Assembly (NCBI RefSeq): GCF_000812945.1
Contig: NZ_JSYM01000001.1
Span: 434,001 to 498,000, forward strand
DNA length: 64,000 nt
DNA from: Flavobacterium sp. AED
Lineage (GTDB): Bacteria > Bacteroidota > Bacteroidia > Flavobacteriales > Flavobacteriaceae
Reading direction: 5' to 3'
Below are positions 17,039-25,589 of this stretch, piece by piece. Below the pieces are notes generated by a model. It was not told the origin of the DNA. It worked only from the letters and a program-made list of their open reading frames with translations, and did no database searches. The position numbers and the translations under genes were made by a program. How positions within the stretch are numbered: position 1 is the stretch's first letter; every line of letters begins with the position of its first letter.

Positions 17039-19168
17039 ATGAGTAAAACACCAATTCAAAATGGGGAATCATCATTAAGACCGAAAGCTAGATTAATAAA
17101 AACTATAGGTGAAGATTTGATTAGTAACAATGTAGTTGCTATAATTGAATTAGTAAAGAATAGCTATGATGCAAATAGTCCTATAGTTGTTGTTGAATTT
17201 AAAGGAGTAATTGATAAAGTTTTCGAAGGAAAAAAAGAAAAAAGAGTTATCAAAAAGGAATTTTCAAAACTTATTATTCTTGATGAAGGAGACGGAATGG
17301 ATCTAAACATAATTGAAAATGTATGGATGGAGCCGGCTACTAATTTTAAAAAAAAATCTGAAAATGAAAATAAGCAAAGAAGATTTACCGGTGAAAAGGG
17401 AATTGGAAGGTTTGCCTCAGCAAAACTAGCTAGTAAATTAGATATTTACACAAGAAAGAAAGATGACAATGAGATAATTGTAAATTTTAATTGGGATGAT
17501 TTCTCAGATGAGGAAAAATATTTAGAAGATATTAAAACTAAGTGGTTTGTAAGAGAACCAAAAGCTATTTCAACAAATGGAACGATTCTCGAATTAAGCG
17601 AGTTAAGCAATTCTTGGGATGAAAATCAAATTAGAGAATTAAGAGTTTCATTATCAAGATTATTGAGCCCAATATCACCAATAGAGGACTTTTTAATAGA
17701 GTTGAGATTACCTGATGGCCTAGAAGACTTAAGTGGTTTGATTGAAAGACCCGAAACTCTAAATAGACCTGATTATTTTATAAAAGGTTCTATATCTGAT
17801 AAAGGAATGCCTGAAATAGTTTACTTCAGTAAAAAAAATAATGAAACAATTCCATTAAGCTTGTCAATTGAAGAGTTTAATTTAAGAAATCCTAATAGAC
17901 TTCCTGTTACTGGTCCATTTCAGTTTGAATTTAAAGTATGGAACAGAGATAGTGATTCAATAAAAAGTTTAGCAAATGATATTGATTCAACAGTTAAGAA
18001 CGTCAAAGGGGATTTAGATGATTTAGCAGGAATTAGTATTTATAGAGATAATTTTAGAGTTATTCCATATGGAAATAAAAATAATGATTGGTTAAACTTA
18101 AATATTAGAAGAGTTAATAATCCGACAATGAGATTAAGTAACAATCAAATTGTTGGATATGTTTCTATTGGGCTTGATACTAATCCAGAATTAAAAGATC
18201 AAAGCAACAGAGAAGGTATTGTTGATAGTCAATCATTTGTTGATCTTAAAGAATTTATTGTTTTAATTTTAAATGAAGTTGAAATTAGGAGATACAGTGA
18301 GAGACCGAGAGAAAATGACGATGTTAATAAGGGTACAGAAAGTCTTTTCGATAGATTCTCTTTAAAAGAAGTTTTGGTTTATTTAAATGAAAAATTGCCT
18401 GAAAACAAAGAGGTACTTGATTTAATTCAACAAAAGGAAATTGAAATTAATGAAGGAGTAAAAAAAGTTCAAGAAATTATATCCAGATATAGAAGACTTA
18501 CAACTTTAGGACAGTTAATAGATGTCATACTTCATGATGGTGGAAATTATTTAGGTAAAATTGATATTCAAGCAAATCTCATTAAACGTCAACTTAAAAA
18601 TTCAACGATTAATTTTGACGCTATTGAATCAAATGCAGATAAAATAATAAAAATAAGAGAGGATTTTGCACAATTATTTAAACGAATAGAACCTTTTGGT
18701 GGAAGAAAAAGAGGAAGACCAAAACTAATAATTGTTGAGGATATTATTTATAATCAATTTTCTCTAGCTCATAGAGACTTGAAGAAACTTAATATTAATT
18801 ACAAGTTACCAAGCACTAAAAATTCCGTTACAATTGATGAAGCTGAATTAGGAATAATTTTAATGAATTTGATTCAAAATTCAATTTATTGGTTAGAGTC
18901 TGTCAATCATGAAAGAAATATTTTTGTTGATGTAGAAAGAAATTTAGATTCTCTTTCTATAATTTTTAGTGATAATGGCCCGGGGATTAAAGAAGGCACT
19001 GAGTTATCTGTTTTTGATCCTTATTTTAGCACGAAACCTGATGGAATTGGTCTAGGCTTAACTATAGTTGGTGAATTAGTTTCTGAATATAATGGTGATT
19101 TTTATTTATTAAATAATGGTCCGCTCGAAGGTGCAAATTTTAAAATAACTTTTAAACATAGGATATAA
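17039..19168 (+). CDS. Dual GHKL protein: Hsp90/MORC-like ATPase plus histidine-kinase-like C-terminus
   Basis: This 709-residue soluble protein carries two GHKL ATP-binding modules. The N-terminal one (about 1-220) has IIELVKNSYDAN, ILDEGDGMDL and GEKGIGRFASAKL, like Hsp90/MutL. The C-terminal half (about 480-709) is arranged like a sensor kinase: an H-box-like LTTLGQLIDVILHDGGNYL with His499, an N-box MNLIQNSIYW, G1 SDNGPGI, F-box-like FDPYFSTK and G2 GIGLGLTI. No membrane segment is present, so any signal is cytosolic. Its stop directly abuts the REC gene (TAAATG), arguing for a phosphorelay pair inside the defence operon. Whether His499 is phosphorylated is unknown. Confidence 0.8.
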   Translation: MSKTPIQNGESSLRPKARLIKTIGEDLISNNVVAIIELVKNSYDANSPIVVVEFKGVIDKVFEGKKEKRVIKKEFSKLIILDEGDGMDLNIIENVWMEPATNFKKKSENENKQRRFTGEKGIGRFASAKLASKLDIYTRKKDDNEIIVNFNWDDFSDEEKYLEDIKTKWFVREPKAISTNGTILELSELSNSWDENQIRELRVSLSRLLSPISPIEDFLIELRLPDGLEDLSGLIERPETLNRPDYFIKGSISDKGMPEIVYFSKKNNETIPLSLSIEEFNLRNPNRLPVTGPFQFEFKVWNRDSDSIKSLANDIDSTVKNVKGDLDDLAGISIYRDNFRVIPYGNKNNDWLNLNIRRVNNPTMRLSNNQIVGYVSIGLDTNPELKDQSNREGIVDSQSFVDLKEFIVLILNEVEIRRYSERPRENDDVNKGTESLFDRFSLKEVLVYLNEKLPENKEVLDLIQQKEIEINEGVKKVQEIISRYRRLTTLGQLIDVILHDGGNYLGKIDIQANLIKRQLKNSTINFDAIESNADKIIKIREDFAQLFKRIEPFGGRKRGRPKLIIVEDIIYNQFSLAHRDLKKLNINYKLPSTKNSVTIDEAELGIILMNLIQNSIYWLESVNHERNIFVDVERNLDSLSIIFSDNGPGIKEGTELSVFDPYFSTKPDGIGLGLTIVGELVSEYNGDFYLLNNGPLEGANFKITFKHRI

Positions 19169-20257
19169 ATGAATTTAAGAATCTTATTTGTAGATGACGA
19201 AGAAATCGTTAACGAATTAGTTGAATTTTTTAATGGATCTCAAATTAATAACTATACAATTGAAGCAGTTCCTGAAAATTCATTCGATAGTGGATTAGAA
19301 AGAATCAGAAAAGAAGATTTTGATTTAGTTGTGTTAGATTTATGCAAGGGAAAAGCTTCCGCGGAGGCAGAACAAGAAGGATTAGGTATATTAAAAGATA
19401 TCCAAGAAAGGACTTTTATTCCTATTGTTTTTCATACTGCTGTTTCACATAAAATTGAAAGTTTAAAATCTCATGTTGTTGGTGTTACGGACAAAAAAGA
19501 TGGAGTTGAAAATTTAAAAAATGAAATAGAGCGATTAATCAATTCAAATATAGTTAGTCTAAAAGATAAAGTTCATTCTCTAGTGGAAATAGAATTTAAA
19601 AAATATTTTTGGGATACCATACATAATCAAAGAGAAATATTTAATAATGAAGATGAAGAAAAATCATTAGGATATTTAATATTAAGAAGATTATCTGCTT
19701 CTTTATCTAAAGATAATATTAGGAATTTAGTTGGTGATGAAAGACTTAATCACAATGTACTTCCTATGGAATTTTATATTTATCCAGTAGAAACAGTGAA
19801 AGAATTTGAAGCTGGTGATATTATAAGATATAATCATAAAATATATGTATTATTAACTCCAGATTGTGATTATGTCGAGAGATTTAAAAATACAACAAGT
19901 CAGGGCAGAAAAGCAGAAAGAATATTGTTAGCAGAAGTAAAAAATATAAATACAAACAAAATTTATACTGATTATATTGCTAATAAAAATTCTAATAATT
20001 TAGATAAATTAAATAGACTGCTATCAAATAATCAATCCGAAAGAAATTTTTATTTACCTAAAACACCTTTTATTGATAATTCAATTATTGATTTCCAAGA
20101 GAAGATAATGGTAAATTATGAAGAGCTTGATAAATCTTTAAGATTTACAAAATTGGACACTCCATATGCTCAGTCTATGATTACAAATTTTATCAGATAT
20201 TATAACCGAATAGGATTTCCTGATATTGATAAAGAATATGTAATATCTCAACTTTAA
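19169..20257 (+). CDS. Response-regulator-like protein with unknown C-terminal domain
   Basis: This 362-residue protein has an N-terminal REC domain (about 1-125): VDDEE with D9/D10, phospho-acceptor D57 in LVVLDLCKG, a conserved Thr in FHTA and Lys in DKKDG. Residues about 130-362 match no DNA-binding output domain known to me. They contain EFEAGDIIRYNHKIYVLLTPDCDY, a GDI...LTP.CD pattern, and a basic segment. It begins directly after the kinase-like gene. The output could be protein-protein control of the nearby ATPases rather than transcription; this is inference. Confidence 0.75.
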   Translation: MNLRILFVDDEEIVNELVEFFNGSQINNYTIEAVPENSFDSGLERIRKEDFDLVVLDLCKGKASAEAEQEGLGILKDIQERTFIPIVFHTAVSHKIESLKSHVVGVTDKKDGVENLKNEIERLINSNIVSLKDKVHSLVEIEFKKYFWDTIHNQREIFNNEDEEKSLGYLILRRLSASLSKDNIRNLVGDERLNHNVLPMEFYIYPVETVKEFEAGDIIRYNHKIYVLLTPDCDYVERFKNTTSQGRKAERILLAEVKNINTNKIYTDYIANKNSNNLDKLNRLLSNNQSERNFYLPKTPFIDNSIIDFQEKIMVNYEELDKSLRFTKLDTPYAQSMITNFIRYYNRIGFPDIDKEYVISQL

Positions 20258-20326
20258 TATTTAATTAATTTTTTAAAAATTAGAAAACACTATTAGAATC
20301 ATTCTTAAAATAAAAATGATAATTTA

Positions 20327-21796
20327 ATGCACCAATACAAAGCCGAAAACGCCAAACCAAATCCAAAATCTACAATCAATTCTTATAGAAGTTTTGGATA
20401 TAATTTATCCACGGCAATAGCAGATATTGTTGATAATAGTATCTCAGCTAATGCAAATCGAATAACTATAGATTATTTATGGAAAGGTAAAGATTCATTC
20501 ATTTCAATTCTTGATAATGGTAAAGGAATGAATTTAGAAGAGTTGATTATTGCAATGACACCTGGAAGCAAAGATCCGGAAGACTTGAGGGATGAAAAAG
20601 ACTTAGGTAGATTCGGTATGGGTTTAAAGACTGCTTCTTTTTCCCAATGCAAAAGACTGACAGTTGTTACAAAAAAAGAAGGTTTCAATACGATAAAACG
20701 ATGCTGGGATATTGACTTTATTAATCAGGAGGAAGAATGGACTTTATTGGATTTTATTTCTGACGAATCCTATTTAAAAAAAGTAGATGAATTATCAAGT
20801 GGAACTCTTATAATTTGGGAATCTCTAGATCGTATTATAGGAAATGCTAATGAAGAAAATGAATCAGTAAAAAACGCATTTTACCAAGAAATGATAACGG
20901 TTAAAGAACATCTTGGTCTTGTTTTTCATAAATTTATAGAAAGCAAAAAAATTAAGCTGATTTCAAATACTTATGAAATTGATCCTTGGAATCCGTTCCT
21001 TTTAAATTTAAATCCAAAACCTGAAATGGGGCAAACAGAATTACTTCTTAATAATGTTGAAGTAACCTATTTCATACTGCCACACATGTCAAAAATCAGC
21101 ACTGAAGATTATGAAAAATCGGGTGGTCCTTTAGGTTGGTACCAGCAACAAGGTTTTTATGTTTACAGAGGGGATAGATTATTGGTTTCAGGAGATTGGT
21201 TAGGAATAGAAAAGAAAAGGGAATATTCAAAATTAGCAAGAATAGCGATAAACTTTCCCAATGCAAATGATTTCGACTGGAATTTAGATATAAAAAAATC
21301 TACAGCAATACCTCCTATTGAGATTAGAAAGGAATTATCCAGAATAGCAAAAATTGCAGTTATGAAGTCTGCTAAAATTTACAATTGGAGAGGCCAGAAA
21401 ACAATTTCTAATGAAAATGGAAATGCTTCATTTGAAAGCTTATGGAAAGACGAAACCAATAGAGAAGGAATTAAAAAATATAAAATAAACAAAAAACACC
21501 CGATAATAAAGCAGCTGTTGGAATCAGATAATACAAATAAATTATTTTCTAAAGCTTTGAAATTACTAGAAGAAAATATTCCAGTAGAGTTAATTTTATA
21601 TAATCAAAACGAAGACCCTTCATTTCATGAATTGGAAAAAATCACAGAAAAACCAAGTGATGATTTAATTAAATTGGCAGTAGAATTATTTGAAATATAT
21701 AAATCCCAAGGGATCCCGGAATCATTATCACGTCAACAAATAATGAACGCAACACCATTTAATTTTTTCCCTTTAATCAATGATTATTTAAAATGA
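20327..21796 (+). CDS. MORC/MutL-like GHKL ATPase
   Basis: This 489-residue protein has a GHKL domain in its first 200 residues: STAIADIVDNSISANA (N-box), SILDNGKGMNLEEL (G1) and GRFGMGLKTASFSQ (G2). The rest resembles the S5-like second domain of MORC proteins (YFILPHMSK... YRGDRLLVSGDWLG... RIAINFPN). Iyer, Abhiman and Aravind described such proteins as MutL/MORC homologues in restriction-modification loci. They are expected to act as ATP-driven clamps on DNA. The 69-base gap before it is the largest inside the operon; its stop overlaps the Z1 gene start (ATGA). Confidence 0.85.
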   Translation: MHQYKAENAKPNPKSTINSYRSFGYNLSTAIADIVDNSISANANRITIDYLWKGKDSFISILDNGKGMNLEELIIAMTPGSKDPEDLRDEKDLGRFGMGLKTASFSQCKRLTVVTKKEGFNTIKRCWDIDFINQEEEWTLLDFISDESYLKKVDELSSGTLIIWESLDRIIGNANEENESVKNAFYQEMITVKEHLGLVFHKFIESKKIKLISNTYEIDPWNPFLLNLNPKPEMGQTELLLNNVEVTYFILPHMSKISTEDYEKSGGPLGWYQQQGFYVYRGDRLLVSGDWLGIEKKREYSKLARIAINFPNANDFDWNLDIKKSTAIPPIEIRKELSRIAKIAVMKSAKIYNWRGQKTISNENGNASFESLWKDETNREGIKKYKINKKHPIIKQLLESDNTNKLFSKALKLLEENIPVELILYNQNEDPSFHELEKITEKPSDDLIKLAVELFEIYKSQGIPESLSRQQIMNATPFNFFPLINDYLK

Positions 21797-24615
21797 ACGA
21801 TATAAAACATTCCGCAAGAGCAATTGCACATACGCTACTAAATCACGAAAAAACAAATGGTAAATTAACAGAGGATATAATTAAACAAATTATTGAAAAG
21901 GTTTCCATAATAAACATTGACCCAACTCAACCAATTGATAAGGACGATTTATTTGAAATATTAATGGCGGACTTCAGTATTGGTAAGGGATCAATAACAA
22001 TGTTATCTGAAGATATAGAGCCATGGGTAAAAGAAAATAAAGTAAATATAAATTGGGAACTCTGGCACAGATATAAATCCTATATGGCTGAAAAAGATCC
22101 TTCTTTTCCGGTCAATGATTTGGATGATTTTACTGATAAAATTTTAGATAAATGTGTCAATCCTAAAATAGAAGGTTCATGGGATAGAAGAGGAATGGTT
22201 GTCGGACACGTTCAGTCTGGTAAAACATCAAACTATGTAGGCCTTATAAATAAAGCAACTGATGCCGGATACAAGGTAATTATTGTTATTGCAGGTACAA
22301 TTAGCTCTTTAAGAAGACAAACCCAAGAAAGAATAGATGAAGGTTATATTGGTAGAAGTAGTTCTGCTTTCATAAATAATAATGGGGAAAATAGAATTAT
22401 AGGAGCCGGTAAATATAAAGTGGGAACAGATATTTATTCCTTATCTTCTTCTTATTATAAAACAGGTGATGAAGGTGATTTTAATCAGGCAATTGCCAAT
22501 AGATTGAATATACCAATTGGGAAAAATCCTGTCGTTTTTGTGATCAAAAAAAACAAAGGAATTCTGGAAAATTTAATTGACTGGTTTTCTAAAAACGATA
22601 ATATTAAAACAATTGACGGTCACCCTAAATTATTTGATGTACCGGTTTTAATAATTGATGATGAAGCAGATGCAGCTTCCGTTAATGCTTCAAAAGATAT
22701 AAATGACGTCAAAACAATCAATAAATTGATTCGAACATTATTAAATGTTTTTGATCAAAATACTTTTATCGGATATACTGCAACCCCGTATGCTAACCTA
22801 TTTATTTCTCAGGAATATAATAATGAATTAAAAACAGTAGTAAAAGGAAAAGAATATTTAATTGGGGATGATTTATTTCCTAGGGATTTCATAATAAACA
22901 TTAAAGCTGCAAAAAATTATATTGGAGCTGCAAAGGTTTTTGGGTTAGAAGATCCAGTAACCGGAATAATTAATGAGCCGCTTGACGTTTTTAGAAAAAT
23001 TGATGACTATGACCCACCTTTTTTTACAACTATAAATAAAAACAACAAAGATGATCTGCCGGAATACTTACCGGAAAGTTTAGAGTTGGCTATAAAGTCA
23101 TTTATTCTAACATGTACAATCCGTAGATTAAGAGGTCATGATAAAAAGCATAATTCAATGTTAGTTCACGTCGCTTTATATGTAAAATGGATTGATCGAG
23201 TTGCATTATTGGTAAATGAAAAAATCAGAGAATTTAAAAATAAAATCGAAAGTAATGATCCGAAATTCATTCAGGAATTAAAAGAATTATTTGAAAATGA
23301 TTACGAACCGACCACGATAAGCACTCTAGAAAATCTGGACTATACTGATGTAAGAATAAAGAATCACCTTTGGGAAGATGTAAGATCGGAATTAAAAAAC
23401 GCAGTATCTAAAATTGATGTGAGGTCAGTTCATGGAACAAGATCTACAACCAACTTGGAATATCATAACATAGAAGAAATTGACTATGGCAGATATGAAA
23501 ATGGCTTGTCTGTTATTGCAGTTGGAGGAAGCAGACTTGCTAGGGGAATTACCTTAGAAGGCCTTTCTGTTAGTTATTATTTAAGAACTACTAAAATGTA
23601 TGATTCCTTAATGCAAATGGGAAGATGGTTTGGATATAGACCAGGTTATGTTGATTTATGCAGGCTTTTTACAACAGAACAAATTTATGAGTGGTTTAAT
23701 CATATTACTATGGCCACAGAAGAAATGAGAAATGATTTTGATGAAATGACAATAACTCATCAAAGACCCAAAGATTTTAGATTAAAAGTTCGGAATCATC
23801 ATGGGTTAATGACAGTAACCAGTGTAGCTAAATTATATTGGGCACAAAACATTACAATTTCATTTTCCGGTTCGAATCCACAAACTTACCTGCTTTTAAA
23901 AGATAAGAAGTCGGTATCTAATAATTTCAGTTCGTTTTCAACTTTATTTAAAAGACTTGGCAAGCCAACTGAATTAATAGAAAAAAGAAAAAAAATAAGA
24001 TACGTTCTGTATAAAGATGTTGATACTGAACTTCTAAATGAATTTATAAATAATTATAAAATTAATATTCCATCAATAAATAATGAAGTAATTACTGAGT
24101 ATATAAAACAACAGAAATCAAAAAACAACATTAAAGAATGGAATGTCTGTATTGTATCGAATACAGATTCAGAGGTTTATCTATATGATCAGATACAAGG
24201 AAAAACACCAAATAAAGATTCGAGAAAACCATGGCCGGCTAAGAAATATTCAATAGAATTAGGCATTGATTTAATTGAATTATCTTGTAGCGTAAGAAAT
24301 CAAACTGAACCTCACGAATTATATAAAATCACTAAAAACCAGATTGATGATACCGTTGACAGACAGGTAGATTTATTGGAAAATGGAGTTGGTACAATCA
24401 AGGAAAGAAGAGCCGCTGAGAAAAAAGGATTATTATTGTTATATGCTCTTGACGAACGTGGAACTTCAAATGTTGATTTTGGAGTGCCTATAATAGGTTA
24501 TAGTCTGCATTTTCCAAAAATTGACGATGAAGTTAAAGTATCATATATGGCGATTACAAAAGATGATTTTGAAAATGAGCCAATGGAAGATGATGATAAT
24601 CCTGAAAACGAATAA
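21793..24615 (+). CDS. Z1-domain helicase-like ATPase
   Basis: This 940-residue protein is a superfamily II-like ATPase of the Z1 family. Walker A is GHVQSGKTSN (about 137), Walker B is VLIIDDEADAAS (about 285), motif III is GYTATPYANLF (about 326), and the C-terminal motifs GGSRLARGITLEGLSV and MQMGRWFGYRPGY (about 575-615) close the helicase core. Z1 proteins occur almost only with MORC-like ATPases, DUF4420 and AIPR genes in predicted defence operons. The likely role is DNA translocation coupled to the nucleases alongside. It ends 2 bases before the next gene. Confidence 0.9.
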   Translation: MNDIKHSARAIAHTLLNHEKTNGKLTEDIIKQIIEKVSIINIDPTQPIDKDDLFEILMADFSIGKGSITMLSEDIEPWVKENKVNINWELWHRYKSYMAEKDPSFPVNDLDDFTDKILDKCVNPKIEGSWDRRGMVVGHVQSGKTSNYVGLINKATDAGYKVIIVIAGTISSLRRQTQERIDEGYIGRSSSAFINNNGENRIIGAGKYKVGTDIYSLSSSYYKTGDEGDFNQAIANRLNIPIGKNPVVFVIKKNKGILENLIDWFSKNDNIKTIDGHPKLFDVPVLIIDDEADAASVNASKDINDVKTINKLIRTLLNVFDQNTFIGYTATPYANLFISQEYNNELKTVVKGKEYLIGDDLFPRDFIINIKAAKNYIGAAKVFGLEDPVTGIINEPLDVFRKIDDYDPPFFTTINKNNKDDLPEYLPESLELAIKSFILTCTIRRLRGHDKKHNSMLVHVALYVKWIDRVALLVNEKIREFKNKIESNDPKFIQELKELFENDYEPTTISTLENLDYTDVRIKNHLWEDVRSELKNAVSKIDVRSVHGTRSTTNLEYHNIEEIDYGRYENGLSVIAVGGSRLARGITLEGLSVSYYLRTTKMYDSLMQMGRWFGYRPGYVDLCRLFTTEQIYEWFNHITMATEEMRNDFDEMTITHQRPKDFRLKVRNHHGLMTVTSVAKLYWAQNITISFSGSNPQTYLLLKDKKSVSNNFSSFSTLFKRLGKPTELIEKRKKIRYVLYKDVDTELLNEFINNYKINIPSINNEVITEYIKQQKSKNNIKEWNVCIVSNTDSEVYLYDQIQGKTPNKDSRKPWPAKKYSIELGIDLIELSCSVRNQTEPHELYKITKNQIDDTVDRQVDLLENGVGTIKERRAAEKKGLLLLYALDERGTSNVDFGVPIIGYSLHFPKIDDEVKVSYMAITKDDFENEPMEDDDNPENE

Positions 24616-24617
24616 TT

Positions 24618-25589
24618 ATGATAGATATTAAATCCATTTGGGCAAATCAAACCCCAACAGATGAAATTATAATTAAAACCAGAATTGAAGATATTCCTCA
24701 GTTTAAATGTTATGCAGCAACAAACCATAAGACCGGTAACCATTTATTCATTCTGGAAATTTCTAAAAATGCTGTTTTACCCGAATTTAAAAATTTTAAA
24801 TTTAAGGGACTTCTGATACATACTTTTGATTTTAATGATTCAAAAGAGTTGAATATCTATCTTTTAGACAATCAGCTGAAGGACATCTTTAGTTTGTTTA
24901 TTGAAAATATTCTGGAAGAGGTATTAGATTGTGTTACCGAAAATGAGGCACTAATTGAAACTTCAAATGTTGTATTAAAATGGAAAAAATTATTTGATAA
25001 GATAAATTTTCAGGGGCTTACTTTAGAAAGTCAGAAAGGATTAATTGGAGAACTTTTATTATTCAATTCCTTTTTAGACGAGAATCATCCAATTGACAAC
25101 CTCCTTGAAAGTTGGACAGGTCCGGATTATGAGGACAAAGATTTTTTATTTGGATCTAAAGGGATAGAAGTAAAATTCACATCTTCAAAAACCCCAAAAA
25201 TAAGAATTACAAGTGAAAGACAATTAGATGCACAGAATTTATCTCATTTGTATTTAATTCTATATGTTGCCGAACAAGTTAAGGACAGAGGGTTTTCACT
25301 TAACTCAATAATTGAACAAATTCGGAATAAAATAACAGGCAATCACAATGCGCTGAAATTCTTTAATGAAAGATTAATATTGGTTGGCTACTTTGATGAG
25401 GATTTTGAAAATTATAATGGTCAATACGCTCTCAAAAAGAATTATAAATATTTAGTAGAGAATGATTTCCCAAAAATAGTTTCGTCGGACTTAGCATCAG
25501 GAGTTTATAATGCGTCATATTATATTGAGCTGTCTGCCATAGAGCCTTTTGTTGTAAATGTTGAATCAGTTATTGAATTAGTAAACTAA
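24618..25589 (+). CDS. PD-(D/E)XK motif protein (DUF4420-like)
   Basis: This 323-residue protein has the family's central nuclease-like core: GLIGELLLFNSFL (conserved Glu), a loop with ESWTGPDYEDKDFLF, then GIEVKFTSSKTPKIRITSERQL, in which E-V-K is the catalytic motif. It is probably the endonuclease driven by the Z1 ATPase. Its stop overlaps the AIPR start by one base. Confidence 0.85.
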   Translation: MIDIKSIWANQTPTDEIIIKTRIEDIPQFKCYAATNHKTGNHLFILEISKNAVLPEFKNFKFKGLLIHTFDFNDSKELNIYLLDNQLKDIFSLFIENILEEVLDCVTENEALIETSNVVLKWKKLFDKINFQGLTLESQKGLIGELLLFNSFLDENHPIDNLLESWTGPDYEDKDFLFGSKGIEVKFTSSKTPKIRITSERQLDAQNLSHLYLILYVAEQVKDRGFSLNSIIEQIRNKITGNHNALKFFNERLILVGYFDEDFENYNGQYALKKNYKYLVENDFPKIVSSDLASGVYNASYYIELSAIEPFVVNVESVIELVN

